Shown in pieces: positions 1 to 6,793 of a stretch of 32,719 bases of DNA (the stretch's first letter is position 1; every line of letters begins with the position of its first letter). The notes under the pieces are model-generated. The model saw only the letters and a list, made by a program, of their open reading frames with translations. It had not been told where the DNA came from and made no database searches. Source of the stretch: Clostridiaceae bacterium (lineage in GTDB: Bacteria; Bacillota; Clostridia; Clostridiales; Clostridiaceae); the NCBI GenBank assembly GCA_014380625.1, contig JACMJL010000028.1, positions 1-32,719 on the forward strand, given 5' to 3'. The translations under genes and the position numbers were made by a program.

Positions 1-408
1 GTAGATACCTATGGTGGATATGGCCGACATGGTGGTGGAGCATTTTCAGGAAAAGATCCAACAAAGGTTGATAGATCCGCTGCATATGCTGCAAGATGGG
101 TAGCTAAAAATTTAGTTGCTGCAGGCGTTGCAGATAAATTAGAAATAGAATTGGCATATGCTATCGGTGTAGCTAAACCAGTTTCTATAGAAGTAGATAC
201 CTTCGGTACAGGCAAAGTGCCCGATGACAAAATTGTAGAGATAATTACAAAAGTATTTAATTTAAGACCTGCTGCAATAATTAGAGATTTAGATTTGAGA
301 AAGCCTATATTTAGACAAACAGCAGCCTATGGACACTTCGGAAGAAATGATCTTGATCTTTCTTGGGAAAGATTAAACAAAGTTGAAGAAATAAAGAAAT
401 ATCTATAA
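1..408 (+). CDS. metK: S-adenosylmethionine synthetase, C-terminal part (5' end outside window)
   Basis: This is the last 135 codons of methionine adenosyltransferase, the cytosolic enzyme that makes S-adenosylmethionine from methionine and ATP. The reading frame is open from base 1 and begins [20 protein letters not shown], the highly conserved glycine-rich and SGKD(P) segment of MetK. It continues with [10 protein letters not shown], then [20 protein letters not shown], and ends in the usual C-terminal region. The gene starts before the window, so its promoter and any SAM-responsive leader cannot be seen. A strong hairpin terminator follows directly, which separates it from recD2. An internal ATG at 151 is not the start, because conserved sequence precedes it. 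Confidence 0.97.
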   Translation, partial: VDTYGGYGRHGGGAFSGKDPTKVDRSAAYAARWVAKNLVAAGVADKLEIELAYAIGVAKPVSIEVDTFGTGKVPDDKIVEIITKVFNLRPAAIIRDLDLRKPIFRQTAAYGHFGRNDLDLSWERLNKVEEIKKYL

Positions 409-455
409 AACAAATAGCTAATACTTCATGAGAGGTATTAGCTATTTGTTTTTTG
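407..455 (+). terminator. Rho-independent terminator of metK
   Basis: A long stem pairs CAAATAGCTAATAC (411-424) with GTATTAGCTATTTG (435-448). The stem is extended by AAA/TTT, and the 3' arm runs into a stretch of T. It lies directly after the metK stop codon. Confidence 0.93.
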
Positions 456-464
456 GAGATAATC

Positions 465-517
465 TTAATATGTATAGGGTTTGTGATATAATAAAGTAGT
501 ATCAAACTTTAGGGGAG
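465..517 (+). promoter_or_regulatory. Promoter and RBS of recD2
   Basis: A TATAAT -10 box lies at 487-492, but the -35 region (464-469, CTTAAT) is weak. A clear ribosome binding site, AGGGGAG (511-517), precedes the ATG at 523. Confidence 0.6.
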
Positions 518-522
518 ATTTT

Positions 523-2754
523 ATGCTAGATTTAATAGGAATTGTAGATGATATTTTGTATCAAAATGATGAAAATGGTTATACTGTTGCTAAATTCAAT
601 ACCACAAAACAGTTATATACTGTGGTAGGGATTATTCCATATATATCTATAGGCCAGAAGCTAAAGCTTAATGGGGAATGGGTAGTTCATCAACAATTTG
701 GACAACAATTTAAAATAGAGAGTTTTGAAGAGGTTCTTCCGGAATCTCTTATAGGAATAGAAAAATATTTATCTTCTGGCATAATAATGGGCATCGGTCC
801 AGTTACGGCTAAAAAAATTGTAGAGAAATTTGGGGAGAAAGCGCTAGAGATTCTCGATACTGATATAGATAGACTTACTGAAATCGAAGGTATCGGAGAG
901 AAAAAGATAAGGATAATATATGAATCTTATAGTAAGCAAAGAGAAGTTAAAAATATAATGGTTTTTTTGCAGACCTATGGCGTAAGTGCAAATCAGTGCG
1001 TTAAAATATATAAAAGGTATGGCAATAATTCTGTTTCAATAGTTCGGGAAAATCCATATATTTTGACTGAGGATATAGCGGGAATAGGTTTTAAAACTGC
1101 GGATAAACTAGCTAGAAGTTTAGGAATAGAGAGTAATTCCCCTTTTAGAATTCAAAGCGGGATAAAGTATGTTGTAAATGATTTTTGTATGCTGGGAAAC
1201 ACATATATCCCACTTAATAAATTAATTGATGGAGCAAGAGGCGTACTTGAAGTACCTCGTGAAGATATAGAAAAAAATATTTATCAAAGCACACTAGACC
1301 AAAAACTTAAAATAGAAATTATCGAAGATATTCAGTGTGTTTTTACCTTGCCATACTATTATTGTGAAATAGGGGTTACTAAGAAGCTTTTAACCTTAGC
1401 TTATAGTAATTACGAGAATATAAAACTTGATTTAAAAGAAGAAATAGAAAAATTTGAAGTAGAAAATGAAATAACCTTCGCGGATTCTCAGAAAGAAGCT
1501 ATAGAGGGGGCCTTTGATAATGGCGTTGAAGTTATTACGGGTGGCCCGGGAACCGGCAAAACTACAATAATTAAATGCATAATTCAAATATTTGAAGCGG
1601 CAAACATGAAAGTACTTATGGCAGCACCAACAGGTAGGGCAGCTAAACGTATGACTGAAGCAACGGGTAGAGAAGCTAAGACGATACATAGACTTTTAGA
1701 ACTTGGTTTTAATGATGAGGACGAGCTAGCCTTTATAAAAAATGATGAGTCCCCTTTAGAATGCGATGTGTTAATAGTGGATGAAGCATCTATGATAGAT
1801 ATAATGCTGATGAACAATCTTTTGAAAACTGTAGGAATAGGAACACGATTAATAATCGTTGGAGATGTGGATCAACTGCCTTCTGTAGGACCTGGAAATG
1901 TTTTGAGAGATATTATTGAAAGTGAAGGTTTAAAGGTAGTAAGACTTAAGGACATATTTAGGCAAGCAGAAAAAAGTATGATAGTAGTTAATGCTCATAA
2001 AATTAATAATGGAGAGATGCCAGTTTTAAACGCAAGAGATAAAGATTTTTTCTTTATAAAAGAAGAGGAACAAATGAAAACTTTAACCCTCCTTTTAGAT
2101 CTTGTAAATTCAAGGTTACCTAAATTTAATAAGGATTGGGATAAGAAAAAACATATACAGGTTTTATCACCAATGAGAAAGGGAATTTTAGGTGTAGGAA
2201 ATTTAAATAAAAATCTTCAAAGTATTATTAATCCTCCTAATAAAAATAAAAAAGAAAAAGAAGTTAAAGATTTTATTTTTAGAGTAGGAGACAAGGTTAT
2301 GCAGATGAAAAACAACTATACTTTGAAGTGGGAACGAGTTTCAGGAGAGGGAGAAAAAGAAGGCTTAGGAGTTTTTAATGGTGATATTGGCTATATAGAA
2401 AACATTGATGATGAGGATAATACTTTAGCGGTGGTATTTGATGAAGAACGAAGAATAATTTATGAAAATCTTTTCTTAGATGAATTGGACTTAGCTTATG
2501 CAACTACAATTCATAAAAGTCAAGGAAGTGAGTTTAAAGTGGTGATTCTTCCAGCATTTATGGGACCACCCCTTTTAATGAATAGAAACTTGCTTTACAC
2601 AGGAATAACAAGAGCTAAAGAAATGGTAGTTTTAGTGGGGTCTATAAAGGCTGTTAATTTCATGGTAAATAACAACAGAAGTTTTGAACGATATTCTTCA
2701 CTAAAATGGAGAATTACAGAAATATTAAAGGATAATATTATTAGTATGGAGTAA
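523..2754 (+). CDS. recD2: RecD2-type ATP-dependent DNA helicase
   Basis: This 743-residue protein belongs to the RecD2/TraA branch of superfamily 1B 5'-3' DNA helicases, which act in DNA repair and do not need RecBC. The N-terminal part carries the family's OB-like and helix-hairpin-helix region (GIGPVTAKKIVEKFG around 90-105, then EIEGIGEKKI). The motor follows: Walker A GGPGTGKTT at 340-348, Walker B DVLIVDEAS at 415-423 with D420/E421, and the C-terminal UvrD-like motif TTIHKSQGSEF near 661. The length is normal for RecD2. The start is ATG 523 with RBS AGGGGAG. The metK-recD2-comF order is usual in clostridia. Helicase activity and polarity are inferred from the family. Confidence 0.95.
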   Translation: MLDLIGIVDDILYQNDENGYTVAKFNTTKQLYTVVGIIPYISIGQKLKLNGEWVVHQQFGQQFKIESFEEVLPESLIGIEKYLSSGIIMGIGPVTAKKIVEKFGEKALEILDTDIDRLTEIEGIGEKKIRIIYESYSKQREVKNIMVFLQTYGVSANQCVKIYKRYGNNSVSIVRENPYILTEDIAGIGFKTADKLARSLGIESNSPFRIQSGIKYVVNDFCMLGNTYIPLNKLIDGARGVLEVPREDIEKNIYQSTLDQKLKIEIIEDIQCVFTLPYYYCEIGVTKKLLTLAYSNYENIKLDLKEEIEKFEVENEITFADSQKEAIEGAFDNGVEVITGGPGTGKTTIIKCIIQIFEAANMKVLMAAPTGRAAKRMTEATGREAKTIHRLLELGFNDEDELAFIKNDESPLECDVLIVDEASMIDIMLMNNLLKTVGIGTRLIIVGDVDQLPSVGPGNVLRDIIESEGLKVVRLKDIFRQAEKSMIVVNAHKINNGEMPVLNARDKDFFFIKEEEQMKTLTLLLDLVNSRLPKFNKDWDKKKHIQVLSPMRKGILGVGNLNKNLQSIINPPNKNKKEKEVKDFIFRVGDKVMQMKNNYTLKWERVSGEGEKEGLGVFNGDIGYIENIDDEDNTLAVVFDEERRIIYENLFLDELDLAYATTIHKSQGSEFKVVILPAFMGPPLLMNRNLLYTGITRAKEMVVLVGSIKAVNFMVNNNRSFERYSSLKWRITEILKDNIISME

Positions 2755-2829
2755 TGTAATTAGGCATCTTCGCCTTGGAATTTTCTTTCAAATGCCTTAA
2801 TCAAAACTTATATTAGAGGTGGTTCTATT

Positions 2830-3855
2830 GTGAATAAAAGAAAAAGCAATTTAATTGAAAATGTTGAAGATAACATAAGTAAAGAGATATTAAATTGGAG
2901 CTTCGGAAATGAGCGCTTTTTAAATATAATAGCGCCTCCTTATAGTTCCATAAAGACTTTACTAACCACCCTACGTACATATCTGTCAAAAGGTAATAGA
3001 GTTCTATATGTTACAAATGAAAAAATTAATGAAATTCAAATTGAAGAAGAATTAAAGCGACTAGGGTTTAAAAATTATACCTATGTTAAAAATCCGGATA
3101 GCAATTATAAGGACTCTTTACTAGTTTTATGCAGTTTTGAAGGGATGTACATGATAAAAGGGGAATTTAAAGTCGTGATAATAGATGATTCTAGAGACTT
3201 TCCAGAGTATAAAAGTGAAGGCATAATAGATTTAATCAGCAATAATTATTTCTCTGAGGCTAAGTATATATCATTTTCTTTAGAGAGTATATTTGAAGGA
3301 TTTAAGGAGATAATTATACCTGTAAGAGAAAATAAATTACCTATAGTTGAGCCAAGATTTTTAAATACAAGAATTGATTTATCTAAGGAAATACCTTTTG
3401 TAGCATATGAATACATAAAGTGGTCTCTTAAGGCTGGAAGAAATATTATTATATATGTTCCAGATAAACATAGCGTTAAGCAAGTATTCACATATCTTAG
3501 CAGCTTTAAGGATGAGGTTAACAAACATATTATGTACTTTTTAAAAGAAAGTTTAGATGAAAGAGCTATACAAAATTATTCTAGGAGCAAAGAGGCAATT
3601 CTAATAACAAATGATTTTAAAAAAGCATATTCAAGTGTAAGGGAAAGCGATATAATGGTCTTTTTTGCAGATAATAGCCAATATAACTATAAAAGTCTTG
3701 TTCACTTCTGTGGTAAGGTTGGAAGGGGAGAAAGTCTAAAAAGAGCTGAGGTAATATTTTTATCTAATTCTATTTCAGAGGATATGGAAACTGCTAAAAG
3801 TATAACTAGAAGTTTTAATAAAGAAGCATGGGAAATGAATTTATTTCAGTATTAA
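2830..3855 (+). CDS. Degenerate ComFA-like helicase (motor motifs lost)
   Basis: This 341-residue protein has the layout of ComFA, the DEAD-type ATPase that helps pull DNA inwards during natural transformation, and it sits directly upstream of comFC as comFA does. The key motifs are altered. The expected APTGSGKT Walker A reads APPYSSIKT (about residues 36-44), and the DEAD-like box reads VVIIDDSRD (about 115-123). ComFA-like stretches remain in the second half: IVEPRFLNTRIDL, AGRNIIIYVPD and a late FCGKVGRGE resembling the arginine-finger motif VI. The usual N-terminal zinc-finger region is absent. Start is GTG 2830 after RBS AGAGGTGG. Its last 28 bases overlap comFC, so translation is probably coupled. 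It may be a structural partner without ATPase activity. The ComFA relation is inferred from motif order and position. Confidence 0.6.
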   Translation: MNKRKSNLIENVEDNISKEILNWSFGNERFLNIIAPPYSSIKTLLTTLRTYLSKGNRVLYVTNEKINEIQIEEELKRLGFKNYTYVKNPDSNYKDSLLVLCSFEGMYMIKGEFKVVIIDDSRDFPEYKSEGIIDLISNNYFSEAKYISFSLESIFEGFKEIIIPVRENKLPIVEPRFLNTRIDLSKEIPFVAYEYIKWSLKAGRNIIIYVPDKHSVKQVFTYLSSFKDEVNKHIMYFLKESLDERAIQNYSRSKEAILITNDFKKAYSSVRESDIMVFFADNSQYNYKSLVHFCGKVGRGESLKRAEVIFLSNSISEDMETAKSITRSFNKEAWEMNLFQY

Positions 3856-4508
3856 AATATATAGGAAATTGCATGTTACAAGTAGTTTATCCTGTAAGTG
3901 GAGATTGTATAATCTGCAAAGGCTATACAGTTGATGATAGATGGCTATGCAGTAGTTGTGAAAATAAAATCAAGTATTGTCAAGAAAGATTTGAAGTAAC
4001 TAAAAATAATAAAAGATATTCATATTATTGTTTAGCTTATTATTCAAAAGGTATTTCAGAACTTGTACTAAGGTTAAAGTACAAAAGTGATTTTGCCTGT
4101 GCCAATGCACTAGGAGAAAAAATGGCAGAGTTAATTGTTAAAAATAATTTAGTAATTGATTTTATAACCTTTGTTCCAGCTACTAAACAATCCTTAATGA
4201 AAAGAGGATATAATCAAAGTCAATTATTAGCTAAGGTCATTGGTGAGGTATTAAAAGTTAAGGTTATTTCGACTTTGGACAAAATAAAGGAAACTAAGGA
4301 TCAAATTGGATTAAATGAAGAAATGCGATGGCAAAATATATCAGGAAGTTATAAATTAAGAAGTGATATGAAAATAAAAAATAAAAAAATTTTATTAGTA
4401 GATGATGTGATGACGACTGGTGCCACTACCTTTTGTTGCGCAGAAGAGTTAATAAAAAGTGAAGTAAATTGTGTTATCATATTGACTGCTGCAAAAAGTA
4501 AGTTATAA
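3828..4508 (+). CDS. comFC: ComF family phosphoribosyltransferase-like protein
   Basis: This 226-residue protein belongs to the ComFC/GntX family, linked to DNA uptake and single-strand handling in transformation. An N-terminal zinc ribbon is visible (C27xxC30 and C41xxC44). The type I phosphoribosyltransferase fold follows, with the PRPP-binding signature ILLVDDVMTTGAT near 190-201 and a KRGYNQSQLLA segment upstream. Its ATG lies inside the end of the preceding ComFA-like gene, suggesting translational coupling; no strong RBS is seen there. A later start at Met16 would remove the conserved hydrophobic lead-in, so ATG 3828 is preferred. A strong promoter for the downstream RNA lies within its last codons and just after them. 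Confidence 0.9.
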   Translation: MGNEFISVLKYIGNCMLQVVYPVSGDCIICKGYTVDDRWLCSSCENKIKYCQERFEVTKNNKRYSYYCLAYYSKGISELVLRLKYKSDFACANALGEKMAELIVKNNLVIDFITFVPATKQSLMKRGYNQSQLLAKVIGEVLKVKVISTLDKIKETKDQIGLNEEMRWQNISGSYKLRSDMKIKNKKILLVDDVMTTGATTFCCAEELIKSEVNCVIILTAAKSKL

Positions 4509-4509
4509 T
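4482..4509 (+). promoter_or_regulatory. Promoter of the raiA-type RNA
   Basis: TTGACT (4482-4487), a 16-base spacer and TATAAT (4504-4509) make one of the best sigma-A-like promoters in the window. It overlaps the end of comFC and predicts a transcript start near 4516, just before the structured RNA. The RNA is therefore probably transcribed on its own. Confidence 0.8.
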
Positions 4510-4515
4510 ATTAAT

Positions 4516-4771
4516 ATAGGTTAGGTTTGTGGTTGAAAGTCGATGCCAGTCGCAGGCGAAACGATCCACGTAAGTTAAACAAAGTTTTAGTGAGCATGGT
4601 GCGGCTTAGAGGTCAGTCCTGCCGTGAAAAGCGAGAGGGTAAGTAGTGAGAGGTTAATTCCGGGTAGCAAAAGCTCCAGCAGGCGAGTGTGGGGTCAAAG
4701 ACCAGGTCAACTAACTTATAAAAGCACTTATAGTGCCTTTTGGCAGTCTTTAATAGACTGCTATTTTTTTT
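4516..4771 (+). ncRNA. raiA RNA: raiA-motif-like structured noncoding RNA
   Basis: This gene-free stretch of about 255 bases is GC-rich compared with its surroundings and is rich in purine motifs (TGAAAGTCGATGCC, GTCCTGCCGTGAAAAGCGAG, CCGGGTAGCAAAAGCTCC). It has its own promoter and its own terminator. The 5' GGTTAG...GGTTGA segment (4519-4536) is complementary to the 3' GGTCAACTAAC (4705-4715), which would close the structure. Position between comFC and hpf (also called raiA) is the hallmark of the raiA RNA family of Firmicutes, which has a compact fold and has been linked to sporulation and aggregation in Clostridium. The identification rests on context and general features; a covariance-model search would settle it. 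No coding frame is evident. Confidence 0.78.
4690..4771 (+). repeat. Direct repeat copy A: 3' tail of the raiA-type RNA
   Basis: About 82 bases, from TGGGGTCAAAGACCAGGTCA through the terminator T-run, recur at 5848-5928 with roughly nine differences. Similarity stops abruptly at both ends. Copy A belongs to the complete RNA. Confidence 0.92.
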
Positions 4772-4772
4772 A
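4743..4772 (+). terminator. Terminator of the raiA-type RNA
   Basis: GCAGTCT (4743-4749) pairs with AGACTGC (4755-4761) across a five-base loop, followed by TATTTTTTTT. A smaller hairpin, GCACT-TAT-AGTGC (4724-4736), lies just before it. Confidence 0.9.
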
Positions 4773-5098
4773 TGAATTTTAAATTAGCCAATAATTAACT
4801 ACCTAAGAAAATATATAGGGGAGCAAATCAATACAATCAAGAAAAGCGTAAAATAGTGTCCTAAACAAAACTGTGAAGCTAATAGTAATATAGAAGTTGG
4901 AACAAAGTTATTTAGAATAAAAAATAAAGAAACTTAAATTATATTTTGTAGCACTCAATAAAAGAGTGCTTTTTTTATTTTCTGTATAAATTTATAAATA
5001 TTGCAGGAAATAATAGTTTTATGTTGAATTTATTGGATAGGAGCTTGGTTACTAAACAATTGTAATTTATTATAAATCTATAGTGAAGGGATGTTATT
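4773..5098. other. Gene-free stretch with a terminator and a possible IS end
   Basis: No convincing coding frame is seen. A hairpin GCACTC/GAGTGC followed by TTTTTTTA (4951-4977) looks like a terminator for a gene that is no longer present. The segment ATAGTGTCC...AAAACTGTG (about 4853-4875) resembles the terminal sequence of IS256-type elements and may be a remnant; this is weak. Confidence 0.4.
4951..4978 (+). terminator. Orphan hairpin terminator
   Basis: GCACTC (4951-4956) pairs with GAGTGC (4964-4969) and is followed by an uninterrupted T-run. No gene is visible directly upstream. Confidence 0.7.
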
Positions 5099-5398
5099 AT
5101 GAAAAAATTATTTAAGTGCGTATCAATAACTTTTTTCGGATTTTCAATTTTATATTTCATACACTATTTTAAACTGGATAAAATTGTTAATGGATTAATA
5201 ACTGGAAGTTATTTCAAGGATGGGGATGGTATCGGAGTTTACTTTATTGGATTTGAAATAAACGACAGGGCTCAATGGGATGAACTATACATATACAGAG
5301 ATATGTTCTTAAGCAGAGCTATTATTATAATGATATTAGCATTAGTGAGTTTTATTATCTATAAAAGACTAACCACGACTGTTGTGTTGAAGAATTAA
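5099..5398 (+). CDS. Small membrane protein of unknown function
   Basis: This 99-residue protein has two predicted membrane segments: one near the N-terminus (about residues 7-25, rich in F, I and L) and one near the C-terminus (about 72-89, AIIIMILALVSFIIY). Between them is a polar loop of about 45 residues (DGDGIGVYFIGFEINDRAQWDELYIYRD). The ATG has RBS GAAGGGA nine bases upstream. I do not recognise the family. It is the first of two small membrane-protein genes lying between the two copies of the raiA RNA tail, so it may be cargo of an inserted segment. Confidence 0.7.
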   Translation: MKKLFKCVSITFFGFSILYFIHYFKLDKIVNGLITGSYFKDGDGIGVYFIGFEINDRAQWDELYIYRDMFLSRAIIIMILALVSFIIYKRLTTTVVLKN

Positions 5399-5444
5399 TA
5401 ATAAACAATGTAAATATTAAAATTCAAAGATTGGAGGGAATTAA

Positions 5445-5777
5445 GTGGAAATTAATTTAGAAGATATAAAAAATAAAAATTCTAGAATTGGCAAGGTATC
5501 TTTTATATTTGGGTTAGCTACATTTTTGTTTTTAACTGGAGTACTTATACATGATATGCTTACGCCACTAGCTTATAATAATGACACTCAAAGCAGTATT
5601 GATATAAGAGTAGTAGTGAATTCACTAGCATTTATAAATATAATTGGAATAATACTTGGAATTATTGCATTGTTTAAAAAGGGATATAGAAGAAATTTAG
5701 GGATTTCAGGAATAATTTTAAATTTTTTAAGTTCTATTTTTCCAATAAGTATTATTATAATGGCAATCGCAAATTAA
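5445..5777 (+). CDS. Small membrane protein, DUF4190-like
   Basis: This 110-residue protein has three predicted membrane segments (about residues 17-36, 60-82 and 88-108). The pattern SRIGKVSFIFGLATFLF and later IIGIILGIIALFKKG followed by GISGIILNF recalls the DUF4190 type of small membrane proteins, in which repeated G-x-x-LG/I-GI motifs lead each helix. The start is GTG 5445 with RBS TTGGAGGGA. It lies 46 bases after the preceding small membrane gene and is probably co-transcribed with it. Function is unknown. The family call rests on pattern similarity only. Confidence 0.7.
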   Translation: MEINLEDIKNKNSRIGKVSFIFGLATFLFLTGVLIHDMLTPLAYNNDTQSSIDIRVVVNSLAFINIIGIILGIIALFKKGYRRNLGISGIILNFLSSIFPISIIIMAIAN

Positions 5778-6029
5778 ATTTATAATAAGGAATGAAGAGA
5801 TTTACTAGGTTTTAAGTAAATTGTCCAATTCTATAAATATGATAAAATGGGTTCAAGGACCAGGTCAACTAACTCATAAAGCAATTATAGTGCTCTTTGG
5901 CAGTTTTTTAAAGACTGCTATTTTTTTTGCTTTATGGAATAAACTTTAAAAGTATAAATATAGATTATATACACAAACTAAAGTAAGAGGTGAATTAATT
6001 AAATATTTAGTATATTCAATTAATTAAGC
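5778..6029. other. Intergenic stretch around the orphan RNA tail
   Basis: Apart from repeat copy B (5848-5928), this AT-rich stretch shows no gene. AGAGGTGAATTAATTAA at 5986-6002 looks like a ribosome binding site but leads into no open frame. Confidence 0.5.
5848..5928 (+). repeat. Direct repeat copy B: orphan copy of the raiA RNA tail
   Basis: It matches 4690-4771 at about nine positions in ten. The terminator stem GCAGTTT/AGACTGC (5900-5918) is kept with one G-U pair, and the T-run is intact. The small hairpin before it has lost one pair (GCAAT against AGTGC). No 5' part of the RNA precedes it, so it cannot form the full structure. Confidence 0.92.
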
Positions 6030-6115
6030 TTGTCTTTTTTGTTACTTAGTGTTAAAATTAGTTTAACATAAAAGAACAATAAAAGAAAAATTGACAAAAA
6101 AGTGTAGAAAGAGGG
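6030..6115 (+). promoter_or_regulatory. Promoter and RBS of hpf
   Basis: TTGTCT (6030-6035), a 17-base spacer and TAAAAT (6053-6058) form a good sigma-A-like promoter. GAGGG (6111-6115) lies eight bases before ATG 6124 and decides the start. Confidence 0.7.
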
Positions 6116-6123
6116 CTGAAAAT

Positions 6124-6663
6124 ATGAAAATTATAATAAGCGGAAAAAATATGGAGATAACTAATGCTTTAAAAAATATTGTGGAAAAGAAGCTCCAGAA
6201 GCTTGATCGGTATTTCAACCCAGAGTTAGTAATGCACGCTACCTTAAGCGTAACTAAGAATAGGCAGATAATGGAGGTTACGGTTCCTTTCGGAGATGTA
6301 TACTTAAGAGCAGAAGAGGCTACTGATGACATGTACGCTTCAATTGATGCAGTAGTTGATAAGATGGAAAGACAAATTAGAAAACAAAAGACTAAACTCG
6401 AGAGAAGAAACTATGGCGGAGACTCTGTAAGATTTCTTAATTTACCTAGTATGAACGATGAAGGCAGAGACGAGGAAGAAGAAGCTCAAATAGTTAAAAC
6501 TAAAAGGTTTGCAATAAAGCCAATGTCAGCTGAGGAAGCAGTTCTTCAGATGGAACTTTTAGGTCATAACTTTTTCGTATTCCAAGAAGCAGAAAGTTCA
6601 GATGTTAATGTAGTATATAAGAGAAAAGATGGAAATTATGGATTAATCGAACCTGAATTTTAA
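6124..6663 (+). CDS. hpf: Ribosome hibernation promoting factor, long form
   Basis: This 179-residue cytosolic protein (also called RaiA or YvyD) binds 30S subunits and pairs ribosomes into inactive 100S dimers in stationary phase or stress. Residues 1-100 are the S30AE domain (MKIIISGKNMEITNALKNIV, then LQKLDRYF, and the basic helix KMERQIRKQKTKL). Residues 120-179 are the C-terminal dimerisation domain (VKTKRFAIKPMSAEEAVLQMELLGHNFFVF, ending GNYGLIEPEF). The two-domain length marks the long form typical of Firmicutes. The frame is open upstream to TTG 6091, but the GAGGG site and conservation favour ATG 6124. A perfect hairpin terminator follows. Confidence 0.96.
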   Translation: MKIIISGKNMEITNALKNIVEKKLQKLDRYFNPELVMHATLSVTKNRQIMEVTVPFGDVYLRAEEATDDMYASIDAVVDKMERQIRKQKTKLERRNYGGDSVRFLNLPSMNDEGRDEEEEAQIVKTKRFAIKPMSAEEAVLQMELLGHNFFVFQEAESSDVNVVYKRKDGNYGLIEPEF

Positions 6664-6675
6664 GAATAAATAATA

Positions 6676-6703
6676 AGAGAAGTTTAAACTTCTCTTTTTT
6701 TTT
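6676..6703 (+). terminator. Terminator of hpf
   Basis: The perfect 20-base palindrome AGAGAAGTTTAAACTTCTCT (6676-6695) is followed by a run of T. Confidence 0.92.
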
Positions 6704-6722
6704 GAATAAATAGGTAGAAAAG

Positions 6723-6788
6723 TTGAACAGCTTAGGAATCAGTGTTATACTTTATAAATATACTATTAATTAAACAAAGTGAGGATGG
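6723..6788 (+). promoter_or_regulatory. Promoter and RBS of secA
   Basis: TTGAAC (6723-6728), a 17-base spacer and TATACT (6746-6751) form a sigma-A-like promoter. GTGAGGATGG (6779-6788) serves as the RBS for ATG 6794. Confidence 0.75.
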
Positions 6789-6793
6789 ATAGA

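Noticed and set aside
6091-6123. TTG 6091 as the start of hpf
   Set aside because: The extra 11 codons are not conserved, and GAGGG is correctly placed for ATG 6124.
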